Below, in pieces: positions 1-8,403 of a DNA stretch of 13,259 nucleotides. The position numbers and the translations under genes were made by a program. This stretch comes from an uncultured Clostridium sp. (lineage in GTDB: Bacteria > Bacillota > Clostridia > TANB77 > CAG-508), in assembly GCA_958413095.1 (NCBI GenBank), contig CATYUF010000046.1, positions 1-13,259 of the forward strand, written 5' to 3'. The notes beneath the pieces were generated by a model that was not told the DNA's origin, searched no databases, and saw nothing but the letters and a program-made list of their open reading frames with translations. The stretch's first letter is position 1, and the number at the start of each line of letters is the position of its first letter.

Positions 1-39
1 TAAGCGTTTGTCTTTCAAATTAATCCATCAAATTGATAA

Positions 40-405
40 GAATTTAAAGTAAAAAATGCAACTATTATACACCCTACTCCTATTGAATTTATTGCATATA
101 TAAATCATGCAAAATATATTATAACCGATTCATTTCATGGAACTATATTCGCTATAAATTTTAATAAAAACTTTATCGCTCTAAAAAGAAATAATGATAC
201 AGATAAAAATTCAGAGAATCAAAGATTCTATTCTTTATTGCAAAAATTAAATCTATTGGATTATTTTTTAGGTAAAAATGAACAATATGATATCAACAAA
301 ATAAAGGCCATAGATTATAATCTTATCAATCTAAAATTAAATTTATTAAGAGAACAATCTATCAATTTCCTCAATCAATCACTTAAAGATAGTAAACATG
401 AATAA
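40..405 (+). pseudogene. Polysaccharide pyruvyl transferase, C-terminal fragment
   Basis: This frame encodes about 121 residues that match the C-terminal third of polysaccharide pyruvyl transferases (PF04230), enzymes that move pyruvate from phosphoenolpyruvate onto a sugar. The landmarks are PTPIEFIAYINHAKYIIT followed by TDSFHGTIFAINF, the conserved SFHG segment near the active site. Stops at 34-36 and 37-39 close the frame upstream, there is no start codon, and the N-terminal two thirds are absent. The end overlaps the next start by 8 bp, as expected in an operon. The missing N-terminus is present on the opposite strand at 1565-2392, and the two halves fit in frame at a shared TAAAGTA, so I read this as one half of a gene split by inversion. 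The alternative is a frameshifted gene extending left of the window: frame 2 is open over positions 2-49 and a single-base slip near 46-51 would join it. Confidence 0.8.
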
Positions 406-1585
406 AGATTGCACAGGATGTGGAACATGTGTTTTAAAATGTCCCAAACATTGTATTACCATGAAGTTGACACAAGAAGGCTTTTATTATCCAATAAAAG
501 ATACTAACAATTGTATAAATTGTAATTTATGTGAAAAAGTTTGTCATCTTAACCACTCTCAACCTCAATTCAACTTACTGCCTAAACTATATGCATTTGT
601 AAATAATAATCCATCACATATAAAACAGAGTTCCTCTGGAGGCTTTTTCCCCAATATTGCCAGTCATATAATCAATGAAAAAGGAATTGTATTTGCAACA
701 TACATGGATGAAGATTTTAATATAAAATTTGGAATATGCAAAAACATATCTGACTTACCCATGTTTTGTGGTAGTAAATATGTTCAAAGCGAAATAGGCG
801 CAACGTATGCGGTAGTAGAGAAAGAATTAAAATCCTTCAAGAAAGTATTATTTGTTGGCACACCTTGTCAAGTCGCTGGTTTAAAGTCCTATCTACTTAA
901 AGAATATGATAATCTATATACTATGGACATTATTTGTCATGGAGTTCCTTCACTTTTATTCTTTAAAAAATATCTACAATATATACAATCTAAATTAGGG
1001 AAAATACAAAAATTTAAATTTCGTGATAAAAGTAAATATGGGATTCAGTGCGTAAGTTCCTGTAGCTATGTTCACAAAGGAAATCTTCATACGAAGATAC
1101 ATAATGACAATACTTTAAATTATTATTATTTCTACATGTTTGGTGATTCTTATAGGGAATGCTGTTACAATTGTAAATACACCAATCCCAATAGAATATC
1201 AGACATTACCATTGGAGACTATTGGGGAATAGAAAAAGAAAACATAAAAATTCAAACCAATAAAGGCGTTACAGCGGTAATCATTAATACAGAAAAAGGA
1301 GAAAAATTATTCAATATTGTAAAAGAAGGAAATGAAATATATCCAGGGAATTATAATAATCTGAAATTAATTAATACAGCTTTAACCTCACAAGTTAAAC
1401 GAAAGAAAACAAGAGATACTATATATCAAGAACTAACAAATTCTAACTTTAATTATCTCATTAATCATAGATATAAACCATCTACACTACAATATATAAA
1501 AGGAAAAATAAAAGGTATTTGTCCTCCCTTTTTATTCTATATAATAAAAAAATATACATAAATTTCAATGAAAGAAATATACTTT
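46..1585. other. Probable inverted segment with 7-bp inverted repeat at its ends
   Basis: TAAAGTA at 45-51 and its reverse complement TACTTTA at 1580-1586 mark the places where the two pyruvyl transferase fragments lose similarity to the family. On the minus strand codons 270-271 of the N-terminal fragment are AAA GTA (1585-1580). On the plus strand the C-terminal fragment reads AAA GTA at 46-51, in the same frame. Flipping the block rebuilds one uninterrupted gene followed by the FrhB-like gene. The repeat is too short to suggest a typical site-specific invertase site, and no recombinase gene is in the window. Short-homology rearrangement, or an assembly error, is therefore as likely as a phase switch. 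Confidence 0.6.
398..1561 (+). CDS. FrhB-like iron-sulfur flavoprotein (coenzyme F420 hydrogenase/dehydrogenase beta subunit family), copy 1
   Basis: This is a complete protein of 387 residues. Two 4Fe-4S ferredoxin clusters open it (Cys5, 8, 11, 15 and Cys39, 42, 45, 49). The FrhB/FdhB-type domain follows, with SSSGG (78-82), GSKYVQ (125-130), GTPCQVAGLK (154-163), DIICHGVPS (177-185), a second Cys cluster ECCYNCKY (254-261) and RISDITIGDYWG (266-277). Members of this family in surface-polysaccharide loci sit beside pyruvyl transferases. Their reaction is not known to me, and use of F420 itself is doubtful in Bacteroidales; a flavin/Fe-S redox step on a sugar or pyruvyl group is an inference. 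The ATG at 398 overlaps the upstream pyruvyl transferase fragment and lies just before the first cysteine. It ends only 3 bp from the stop of the opposing gene with no terminator between them, which fits a recent inversion. It may lack a promoter in this orientation. Confidence 0.88.
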   Translation: MNKDCTGCGTCVLKCPKHCITMKLTQEGFYYPIKDTNNCINCNLCEKVCHLNHSQPQFNLLPKLYAFVNNNPSHIKQSSSGGFFPNIASHIINEKGIVFATYMDEDFNIKFGICKNISDLPMFCGSKYVQSEIGATYAVVEKELKSFKKVLFVGTPCQVAGLKSYLLKEYDNLYTMDIICHGVPSLLFFKKYLQYIQSKLGKIQKFKFRDKSKYGIQCVSSCSYVHKGNLHTKIHNDNTLNYYYFYMFGDSYRECCYNCKYTNPNRISDITIGDYWGIEKENIKIQTNKGVTAVIINTEKGEKLFNIVKEGNEIYPGNYNNLKLINTALTSQVKRKKTRDTIYQELTNSNFNYLINHRYKPSTLQYIKGKIKGICPPFLFYIIKKYT

Positions 1586-2392
1586 ATAACTATATGGTGC
1601 AGAGGTGCCAACAGAATATATTATATATTTTTTTTGAGGGTTTAAACTTGAAATAACTTTGTTGTACCAATTATTGTTAGACAAAAAATAGCAAAAAATA
1701 TAGTTTTCTTTATTAGTTATGGATGAAGAATTTAAGTCTTTAATTATATTATTCCATTCACTATGGTCAATTAAAAGTGTAGGATCAATAACAGGAAAAA
1801 CCTTTTTCTTTGATATCTTTTCTAGGATTTTTATATTACTTTCTTCTCGTGTGGAAATATAATTAAAGTGTTGCAAATTTAAATGATATTGATCTTGCAA
1901 TTGAGAAGGAATATTTTTTCCTCCTATACTTGGCGCATAAGCTATTTTAACCTTATCCTTTTTTACAAAATTTAAAAAATATGATTGATCAAAAAAAGCA
2001 GGATTCCAAATTTGATCACTTCCACAGATGAAATAATCAAACTCATTATTGAGATTGGGTAATTCTTTTTTGTGCATATATTGGGTTTGGGGAATATTTT
2101 GTAAAAAAGAAATGAATCCTTTTTCTTTACGATTAATATCTGAAGAATATTTTAATTGATAGTAATTACAAATAGATTTGAGTAATAAAAGATGTGTTCT
2201 TTTAAATATTTTGTTACAAATAATTTTTAAGGACCATTTTTTAGTGAGGTCTAGATGTGTTTTATTTAAATCATAATTAATAAGTTTACATTGGCACTCT
2301 TTTATGCTATTTATGTAATAATTGAGAGCAAATGCTTGTAATACGGTGCCGTAATTGTGGAATATCCAAGTTATGATAGCTATTTTTTTCAT
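1565..2392 (-). pseudogene. Polysaccharide pyruvyl transferase 1, C-terminally truncated (N-terminal 271 residues plus a 4-residue junction tail)
   Basis: The 275-residue product begins like an intact pyruvyl transferase (PF04230): MKKIAIIT, GTVLQAFAL (15-23), CGSDQIWNP (123-131), AYAPSIG (151-157), STREES (180-185), VIDPTLL (201-207) and YIFCYF (231-236). It stops before the conserved SFHG region, so it should be inactive. Residues 1-271 are family-like; the last four (YFFH) are read from DNA beyond the proposed breakpoint. Joined to the plus-strand fragment at 46-405, the distance from YIFCYF to SFH is 70 residues, against 69 in the intact paralogue at 11644-12744. The ATG overlaps the upstream glycosyltransferase stop by 4 bp (ATGA), so it was translated as the last visible member of the minus-strand operon. 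It is only moderately similar to the second copy, so the two are not recent duplicates. Confidence 0.85.
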
Positions 2393-3516
2393 TCTTTTAT
2401 TTGTTTATTCAGATAATCTTGAAAACTTGCGATATGAACTTTTGCCATTTCTTCTATTGTATAATTCTTTATTTTGGCTAAATTATTCTTTTGCATAGTT
2501 TTCATCAGTTCTTCATTATCTATTATTTTGTTAATTGCTTCTGATATTTTTTCAGGATAGTTTGTGGGAACTATAAATCCATTTATATTATTGATAATTA
2601 GTTCAATACCTGCAATACATTTATTAGTTGTTATGACGGGTAACCCATAAGACATTGCTTCATTTATGACTAAGCCCCATATGTCTTCTCTTGTTGGAAG
2701 AATAAATAAATCGGCAGCCTGATAAAATGAGGTTAGGCTACTTTTATTTTTAAAAGGAATAAAATGGATATTTGAAATGTTTTCTTCTTCTATAATTATT
2801 TTATATTCTTTTTTTATTTCACCTCCTACTATATAAAGTCCAATCTCTTCTTTTTTATTTATTCCTTTTATTGATTTTAATAATATATCTATTCCTTTTC
2901 TATAGATGAGTTGTCCAACATAAAGTATTACATATTTTTCTGTAATTTTGTTAGCTTTTCTGGCTTCTTGTTTCATTTCATTTGTCGTAACCGTAGTTGG
3001 TATTTCAGATTTTCTCATGGAGGTAAAAGGATATTGATATATATTTTTTGTACCTCCATAATGTTTTAAATAATCTGATGTCATTTTACCTGTGCTTAAA
3101 TATGCATCAGCGGCTGATATAAAATGTTTTTTAAATAGATATTTTATTGTATTATCATTTTTAATGAATCCTCCATCCGAATTAAGTATGAATGGAATAC
3201 GTTTAATTCGGAGGTATTCGATAAAAATCATAGCGGATACAGAATAATAGGTACCTACAATTATAATGTCATATTTCCCTTTTTTTATGAATTTATGATA
3301 TCCATAGTTGATTCTTGTTTTACTGGCTTTACCTATTTTAGGTAGAATATATAATAGATAATTTTCCACATTATATGATTTAAGCCAATCACGGTTTAAT
3401 GAATTACCAGCAGAATCGTTTTCCATTAAAACTGTGAGATCACAATATTTACCCAATTCATTAAAGAAATCCATTCTATATGGAACAGGGATATTAGTAA
3501 AAAATAGAACTTTCAT
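2389..3516 (-). CDS. Glycosyltransferase family 4 (GT-B fold)
   Basis: The 375-residue protein has the two-lobed GT-B layout. The N-terminal lobe starts MKVLFFTNIPVPYR, typical of GT4 enzymes that bind a lipid-linked acceptor. The C-terminal Glycos_transf_1 domain starts near residue 190 and shows YVGQLIYRKGID (199-210), LYIVGGE (227-233) and the nucleotide-sugar binding segment REDIWGLVINEAMSYGLPV (276-294), with the EX7E-type glutamates at 278-neighbourhood positions E277 and E286. It should add one sugar to the growing repeat unit on the cytoplasmic side of the inner membrane; donor and linkage cannot be read from sequence. Both ends overlap neighbours by 4 bp (ATGA), so it is probably translationally coupled to the genes on either side. 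Length is normal for the family. Confidence 0.88.
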   Translation of the reverse strand: MKVLFFTNIPVPYRMDFFNELGKYCDLTVLMENDSAGNSLNRDWLKSYNVENYLLYILPKIGKASKTRINYGYHKFIKKGKYDIIIVGTYYSVSAMIFIEYLRIKRIPFILNSDGGFIKNDNTIKYLFKKHFISAADAYLSTGKMTSDYLKHYGGTKNIYQYPFTSMRKSEIPTTVTTNEMKQEARKANKITEKYVILYVGQLIYRKGIDILLKSIKGINKKEEIGLYIVGGEIKKEYKIIIEEENISNIHFIPFKNKSSLTSFYQAADLFILPTREDIWGLVINEAMSYGLPVITTNKCIAGIELIINNINGFIVPTNYPEKISEAINKIIDNEELMKTMQKNNLAKIKNYTIEEMAKVHIASFQDYLNKQIKE

Positions 3517-4625
3517 TTTGAATTTGATTTAAATAGGTCAATATAAGTATTTTCTAGCTTGAATGACTCCGTGTTTATATTGTATTCTAGAATTTTGGGC
3601 GTGAAATCCCTTTTTACTCTTGTGGTGTAGTTTTTAATTAAGAAAATACTTTTTTCAACCCATTGATTTATATTTAAAGGAATATGCTCTACATTTTGGG
3701 AAATAATGGCTTCTTGAGGTACTGATGTTGATAGAAAAGTATTACATCCATTTGCTTCAGCTTCTATTGCAACAATCCCTAATCCTTCAAATAATGATGG
3801 TAATACGAATAGATCAAAAGCATTGTAAAAGAGATTAGTATCATTCCTTATGCCTGTAAATATAACAGCGTTTTCTAAATGTAATTCATGAACTTTTTTT
3901 TTGATTTCATTTTTTAAATGCCCATCTCCAACTAACATAAGTTTACTATTAGGAACAACTTTATGTACTTTGGCAAAAACGTCTAGAAGAAAAGCGTGAT
4001 TTTTTTGCATGTCAAATCTTCCTACGTGACCTATCAGAAAATCATTTTCTATATTGTATTTTTTTCTAATTTGATTACGTATATCTTCATTATATTGGAA
4101 CTTTTCAAGTTCTATAGCATTTCTGATTATTTGAAATGGTTGATTTCCAAACAACCATTGACCTGCCATATTTGAACAAGCCATTCGATGAGTAGCATAT
4201 CGGTTGATATTTTTTCTTGCTTGCTCTAAAAAAAATAATTTAAAGGGATTGGTGGTTAAATGTTGTGTGTTATGGCTATGGGCTATTCGTATAGGAATTC
4301 CACAGTCTTTTGCTGTTTTTAGTACCCAAGCCCCCATTGCGTCCATATGGGTATGGATAATTTTATGGTCGTTTCTTTCTAATATAGCTTTTAATTGAGA
4401 TGTATAACTTAAAGGATGTTTACTTTTTTGTGGTAAAACAAATATTTGTCCTCCCATATTTTTTATTTCTTCATCATAATAGCCATATCCTCCGGCATTA
4501 TGTACTATAAAATCAATTTGAATTTTATTATGATTGAAATGGCGATAGTAATTCATCATGTATGATTCTATACCACCTCGATTCATAAGTCCTCCATTTA
4601 CATATAATATTCTTATAGGTTCCAT
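3513..4625 (-). CDS. Glycosyltransferase family 4 (EpsF/CapM-like)
   Basis: The 370-residue protein carries the signature N-terminus of the EpsF-type GT4 group: GGLMNRGGIESYMMNYYRH (11-29) followed by IQIDFIVH. It continues with HTHMD (91-95) and RIAHSHN (113-119) in the acceptor lobe. The donor lobe has IGHVGRFDMQKNH (198-210), LMLVGDG (229-235) and LPSLFEGLGIVAIEAEANG (275-293), where E280 and E288 match the family's paired glutamates. It should transfer a sugar to the lipid-linked repeat unit in the cytoplasm. The sugar is unknown. It overlaps the next gene by 4 bp and lies 22 bp after the polymerase gene, within the same minus-strand operon. Nothing looks truncated. Confidence 0.9.
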   Translation of the reverse strand: MEPIRILYVNGGLMNRGGIESYMMNYYRHFNHNKIQIDFIVHNAGGYGYYDEEIKNMGGQIFVLPQKSKHPLSYTSQLKAILERNDHKIIHTHMDAMGAWVLKTAKDCGIPIRIAHSHNTQHLTTNPFKLFFLEQARKNINRYATHRMACSNMAGQWLFGNQPFQIIRNAIELEKFQYNEDIRNQIRKKYNIENDFLIGHVGRFDMQKNHAFLLDVFAKVHKVVPNSKLMLVGDGHLKNEIKKKVHELHLENAVIFTGIRNDTNLFYNAFDLFVLPSLFEGLGIVAIEAEANGCNTFLSTSVPQEAIISQNVEHIPLNINQWVEKSIFLIKNYTTRVKRDFTPKILEYNINTESFKLENTYIDLFKSNSK

Positions 4626-4647
4626 GATAGATCGTTTATAGTCATGA

Positions 4648-6087
4648 TTATTTTCTTTTTTTTATCAAGGAGATGGGAGATTGTTTGCTGAGATGTTTTT
4701 GGGAATATAAATCATATCGTAATGCAACTATGGGAAGTGTAAACATTACAATAACCATATAGTTTTGTCTGATGCCCATACTAAACCAAGCTGATGCAAC
4801 AAATATGATTATAAATATCATAAATATAATATTTAATAAATTTATTCTTTCCCATCTTTTGAAAAAATAGAAATATTGTCTTATTAATGGAAGTAAAAAG
4901 AATAATCCGATTATTCCATATGAAGAAAAAAATGCAGGGAAATATGCCCCTCCAGAGTCTATAATGCCTACTTCTCCTTTATAAATCTTAGAAACTTCTG
5001 GTGATATTAAGAAAGAATTAGGTATATTTTTATTATAAAAATAACCTTGTATGCCATCTCCAACTCCAGTTATTGGATAATTGCCAAGTATTTTCATATT
5101 ATTGATAATGGTACTTGAACGCATCATGGTTGATAAATTATTTGTATCTTGAATTTTTCCTAATAGTAAATATTCTATATTTGTTTCTTCTTTATTTTCA
5201 TTAGTATTCTTCTTATTAAAGTTACCTATTCCATAGCCAATAGCTATAATAAAACCAATGCTGAATGTTATTCCTAGAAGAAATTTATATGCTTTTAAAT
5301 TTTTAGTTAGTACAATGAATGTAGCACAAATTGTCAATAATAAAGTTATCCAGACAGATGCACTTCCTGATGATATAAAGAGTGGTATAAATAATAAAAT
5401 CAGCAATATGTACCATTTTTGTTCTTTCTTGTTTTTTTGTTGTATTATTCTTCCTAATAGAACAGGTATTGTTAATGCAAAAAGTGTAGAAGCACTTGCA
5501 GGTTCCGATCCAAAGAATACTACTCCTCGGTTTAATTTATCAATAGGTAATAATGCGAATATAGATGTTAGTACTGTATATATACTTCCAAAAGGTCCCC
5601 CAACTTTAACAGCTGTATATTGCAAATATCCTATAAATAGTATAACAAAAGAAGAATATGTTATAGTTTTTAGCATTGTATGAATTGTAATAAGTTGCGT
5701 TAAGCCATAGTAGTTATAGTATATATGTAAAAGGACTATAAGCCAGAAAAGCATACTGCCTATAGATGCTCGAAATGTATCTTCTCCATGTAATATTCCC
5801 AATGGAATATACAATATTGTGGCCATTAAGAGTGAATATATAATTTGAAATTTATATAGTCTTTTCCATTTTTCAAGAAATGGATTATATCCTATTGAAA
5901 CTTTCTTTATTGTCATTATAATGAAACCAAAAAAGAAAAAAAAGCAGCAGAATCTGTTAAGAAAGTAAGTTTGAAGAATGGTTGGTAAATGAAAATCTAT
6001 AAACCGCCCAAAAGGCAAAGAAAATAAATAGATTAAATATATATTTTTTTCTATATTATTGGATATTATTTTTTTATGGTAAGTCAT
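4648..6087 (-). CDS. wzy: O-antigen/capsule repeat-unit polymerase (Wzy-like)
   Basis: This is a 479-residue inner-membrane protein made almost wholly of hydrophobic segments, about ten to twelve by eye, with a basic C-terminal tail. Features shared with O-antigen ligase/polymerase proteins are an Arg-containing loop NRGVVFFGSEPASAS (186-200) and a long polar loop at about 291-385 containing ITGVGDG (339-345), followed by further membrane helices. Wzy proteins join flipped repeat units on the periplasmic side. Sequence conservation in this family is very low, so the call rests on topology, the large late loop and position directly after the flippase gene (15 bp away). A WaaL-type ligase is the main alternative, but a polymerase fits the locus better. 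Confidence 0.8.
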   Translation of the reverse strand: MTYHKKIISNNIEKNIYLIYLFSLPFGRFIDFHLPTILQTYFLNRFCCFFFFFGFIIMTIKKVSIGYNPFLEKWKRLYKFQIIYSLLMATILYIPLGILHGEDTFRASIGSMLFWLIVLLHIYYNYYGLTQLITIHTMLKTITYSSFVILFIGYLQYTAVKVGGPFGSIYTVLTSIFALLPIDKLNRGVVFFGSEPASASTLFALTIPVLLGRIIQQKNKKEQKWYILLILLFIPLFISSGSASVWITLLLTICATFIVLTKNLKAYKFLLGITFSIGFIIAIGYGIGNFNKKNTNENKEETNIEYLLLGKIQDTNNLSTMMRSSTIINNMKILGNYPITGVGDGIQGYFYNKNIPNSFLISPEVSKIYKGEVGIIDSGGAYFPAFFSSYGIIGLFFLLPLIRQYFYFFKRWERINLLNIIFMIFIIIFVASAWFSMGIRQNYMVIVMFTLPIVALRYDLYSQKHLSKQSPISLIKKRK

Positions 6088-6102
6088 GACTGATGATTAT
6101 TT

Positions 6103-7464
6103 TTATTTATTCCAAATGCCTTTAAGATCATTGTTTAATATTTTTTTTATCTGTATATTGCAAAATATAAGCTGAATAATAGGAGTAATGCATAATATTA
6201 GAATACCACCTTCTAGGCCAAAGTGTGATAAAAAAACAATAAGAGTAGGAACGGATATGATTGATAAAAATAAATTAATGTACATCTGTACAGTTACTTT
6301 TCCTACACCATTTATTAAATATAGGTTTAAATTGGCGCGAGATAATAGTAATATATATATAGCCATCATACAAAGTACACTAAAAGGTATTTGTATATTT
6401 TCACCTATCCATAGTTTTATAATCCATGATGAATTTAATAGGAAAAATATTAATATACAAGATATTCCTATCCATGCTTTTTGCAGCTTTTTATACATAT
6501 TCCTCATCCATGGAAAGTCCTTTTTGGTATATGCTTCTGTAAATGCCGACCAAAAAGGAGTTAGTATGATTATCATTATCATGTTAAATATGCTAAAATA
6601 TTTATATGCAATATTGTAAATAGTAACGTATTCAGGACCTTTAACATTCGATAGAACGATATTTGTACATTGAAATAAAAATATCATAGAAATTTGGATA
6701 ATAAAAAATTTGCCTCCTAATGTTAATATGTTTTTTATACACTTTGTATCTATATCTTTAATGCTTGGTTTGTAATCTTTATATGTTGTGTTGAACAAAA
6801 TAAAACTTGTGATTAGCCATACTAAGGATGGGATAAATGATATTGATTCTGCTAGGTATAATAATGAACCTTGTGTTGTTTGGGTCAGGATAAATATAAT
6901 AATCAGACTCAGTACTTCAGCAAGTGTACTTATACCTGAAGCTAGAGCAGGTTTTTGGTCAGCAATGATGAGTGAAGTTATGACTTTTAATATCATTTGT
7001 AAACAAAAAAATGTAATGAGTATGTTGAAAATTTTTCTGAGCTCATTATTATAACTAGAAGGCACATTTAATATTATGTTCCAGTGTAAGAATAGATTGA
7101 TAATAAATCCTATGATAGCTACACATATGAAGATAACTCCTATTGACATATAGGTAGTACTTACATATTTTTTAGCTAACATACTATTTCCTGTAGCCTT
7201 AGCTTCTGCAAATTTATTTCTGAACCCATTAGACAGACCTATATCAAAAAAAGATAACCATCCTAAGATAGAGCTTAAAGTTAACCATATACCATATTGT
7301 GTTGCATTTATATAATTAATAGTTATTGGAACGACTAATAGTGTGGTACATATATGTATTCCTTTAATAATAAGGGACAAGAGTATATTTTTTTTGGCTT
7401 TAAGTGTGCGCTGATTACCTTTTGTAAAAAAGTTTTTTATTGCTTTTGATATTATTCTCTCCAT
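6103..7464 (-). CDS. wzx: Lipid-linked repeat-unit flippase (Wzx-like, MOP superfamily)
   Basis: The 453-residue protein is predicted to span the inner membrane about twelve times. It begins with a basic amphipathic stretch and the conserved first-helix region (NILLSLIIKGIHICTTLLVV, 26-45). The loop FDIGLSNGFRNKFAEAKATG (73-92) is characteristic of polysaccharide-biosynthesis flippases of the MATE/MOP type. It should move the undecaprenyl-linked repeat unit from the cytoplasmic to the periplasmic face for the polymerase encoded 15 bp downstream. It lies 7 bp after the fucosyltransferase gene. The presence of one Wzx and one Wzy indicates a Wzy-dependent pathway rather than ABC-transporter export. 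Length is normal. Confidence 0.9.
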   Translation of the reverse strand: MERIISKAIKNFFTKGNQRTLKAKKNILLSLIIKGIHICTTLLVVPITINYINATQYGIWLTLSSILGWLSFFDIGLSNGFRNKFAEAKATGNSMLAKKYVSTTYMSIGVIFICVAIIGFIINLFLHWNIILNVPSSYNNELRKIFNILITFFCLQMILKVITSLIIADQKPALASGISTLAEVLSLIIIFILTQTTQGSLLYLAESISFIPSLVWLITSFILFNTTYKDYKPSIKDIDTKCIKNILTLGGKFFIIQISMIFLFQCTNIVLSNVKGPEYVTIYNIAYKYFSIFNMIMIIILTPFWSAFTEAYTKKDFPWMRNMYKKLQKAWIGISCILIFFLLNSSWIIKLWIGENIQIPFSVLCMMAIYILLLSRANLNLYLINGVGKVTVQMYINLFLSIISVPTLIVFLSHFGLEGGILILCITPIIQLIFCNIQIKKILNNDLKGIWNK

Positions 7465-7471
7465 TAGATTA

Positions 7472-8401
7472 TTAAATGTTTTTTTCTACAATCCATTCAT
7501 TAAGTATAAGGGGACTTTTTTTCTTTTTTATGCTCCAAAATTCAGGAACTATAACTTTTTTATTTGGATATTTGCCAAGGTATGCTCCCCACCAACTGAA
7601 AGTGCTGTTAGACATGATAAAATGATTACAACTATATAAAAGACGCATATCTTCAGGAGAGGAGTTGTTATTGTCTATGAATATTAATTCACTTCCTTTA
7701 AATTTTAGATTTGTCTTTACCCATGATATATCATCAGAGAAAATAAAAAAAGTGGGATTTTTTACTATATCCATCATTTTTTGCATACATCTTTCATAGT
7801 AATGGATGTCGCAAACAACTAAGCCGAGTTTAACATAATCGCCTCTACGGATATGTACACCCACAGAATTACTATTTTGTATTTTTGATAGAAAATAAGA
7901 ATTGGATTGTGACAAAGGGGTTATAACTTTAATTTCATTTTTTAGTTTTTCACCTTGTTTGATAACCATTTCTGGCCATATCCATTGTCCTCTAATTATT
8001 TTATTTTTACAAAATGATTGTGTGGGTTCATGATACTCCCCAAAATGTTCACGATAAAATCCCAATAAATTAATAAGCCTTTGATAAAAGGTACTGCCTA
8101 TATGGGTTTTATAATATCTTGCATATAGCTTGTTTGATTTTATATATATGCCTGTTATTATCAGATAAATAAAATATTTCCATCCGAAGCGTTTTATTCT
8201 ACTTCCTTTACACTCCTTTCTTGTCCATTCTTTAGGAATGATAAAAGAATCTAATTCAAAATTTCTATATTCTATATTTTCAGAGATGTATTTTGATACA
8301 TCATATGTAACATTTTCTTTAAAAAGTTCTTGTACATATCTGGCATAGGCAAATTGGAATAATTGATTTCCTAATCCGCCTTCAAATGATATTGTTATCA
8401 T
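7472..8401 (-). CDS. Alpha-1,2-fucosyltransferase (GT11)
   Basis: The 309-residue protein opens with FEGGLGNQLFQFAYARY (6-22), the GT11 N-terminal signature. It carries GVHIRRGDYV (181-190), the HxRRxD motif that binds GDP-fucose, then FFIFSDD (218-224) and SNSTFSWWGAYLG (264-276), the other two conserved GT11 blocks. The family moves L-fucose from GDP-fucose to the 2-hydroxyl of a hexose, usually galactose, so the polysaccharide probably carries a fucose side residue or fucose in the backbone. No GDP-fucose synthesis gene is in the window; the donor would come from elsewhere or from a fucose-salvage enzyme. The gene sits 2 bp after the DUF6625 gene and 7 bp before the flippase, so it is fully embedded in the operon. 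Confidence 0.93.
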   Translation of the reverse strand: MITISFEGGLGNQLFQFAYARYVQELFKENVTYDVSKYISENIEYRNFELDSFIIPKEWTRKECKGSRIKRFGWKYFIYLIITGIYIKSNKLYARYYKTHIGSTFYQRLINLLGFYREHFGEYHEPTQSFCKNKIIRGQWIWPEMVIKQGEKLKNEIKVITPLSQSNSYFLSKIQNSNSVGVHIRRGDYVKLGLVVCDIHYYERCMQKMMDIVKNPTFFIFSDDISWVKTNLKFKGSELIFIDNNNSSPEDMRLLYSCNHFIMSNSTFSWWGAYLGKYPNKKVIVPEFWSIKKKKSPLILNEWIVEKNI

Positions 8402-8403
8402 AG

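Noticed and set aside
2..52. Short open frame at the left edge reading KRLSFKLIHQIDKNLK before a stop
   Set aside because: It could be the end of an upstream gene or the frameshifted N-terminal side of the pyruvyl transferase, but 16 codons at a window edge are too few to call.
1561..1620. Terminator between the convergent ends at 1561 and 1565
   Set aside because: No stable stem followed by a T-run is visible; the genes end 3 bp apart, so none can be supported.
5258..5683. 141-codon plus-strand open frame
   Set aside because: It lies wholly inside the polymerase gene on the other strand and has no recognisable motif; membrane-protein codons often leave the opposite strand open.
6188..6619. 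143-codon plus-strand open frame
   Set aside because: It is antisense to the flippase gene, which is clearly the coding strand by its helices and conserved loop.
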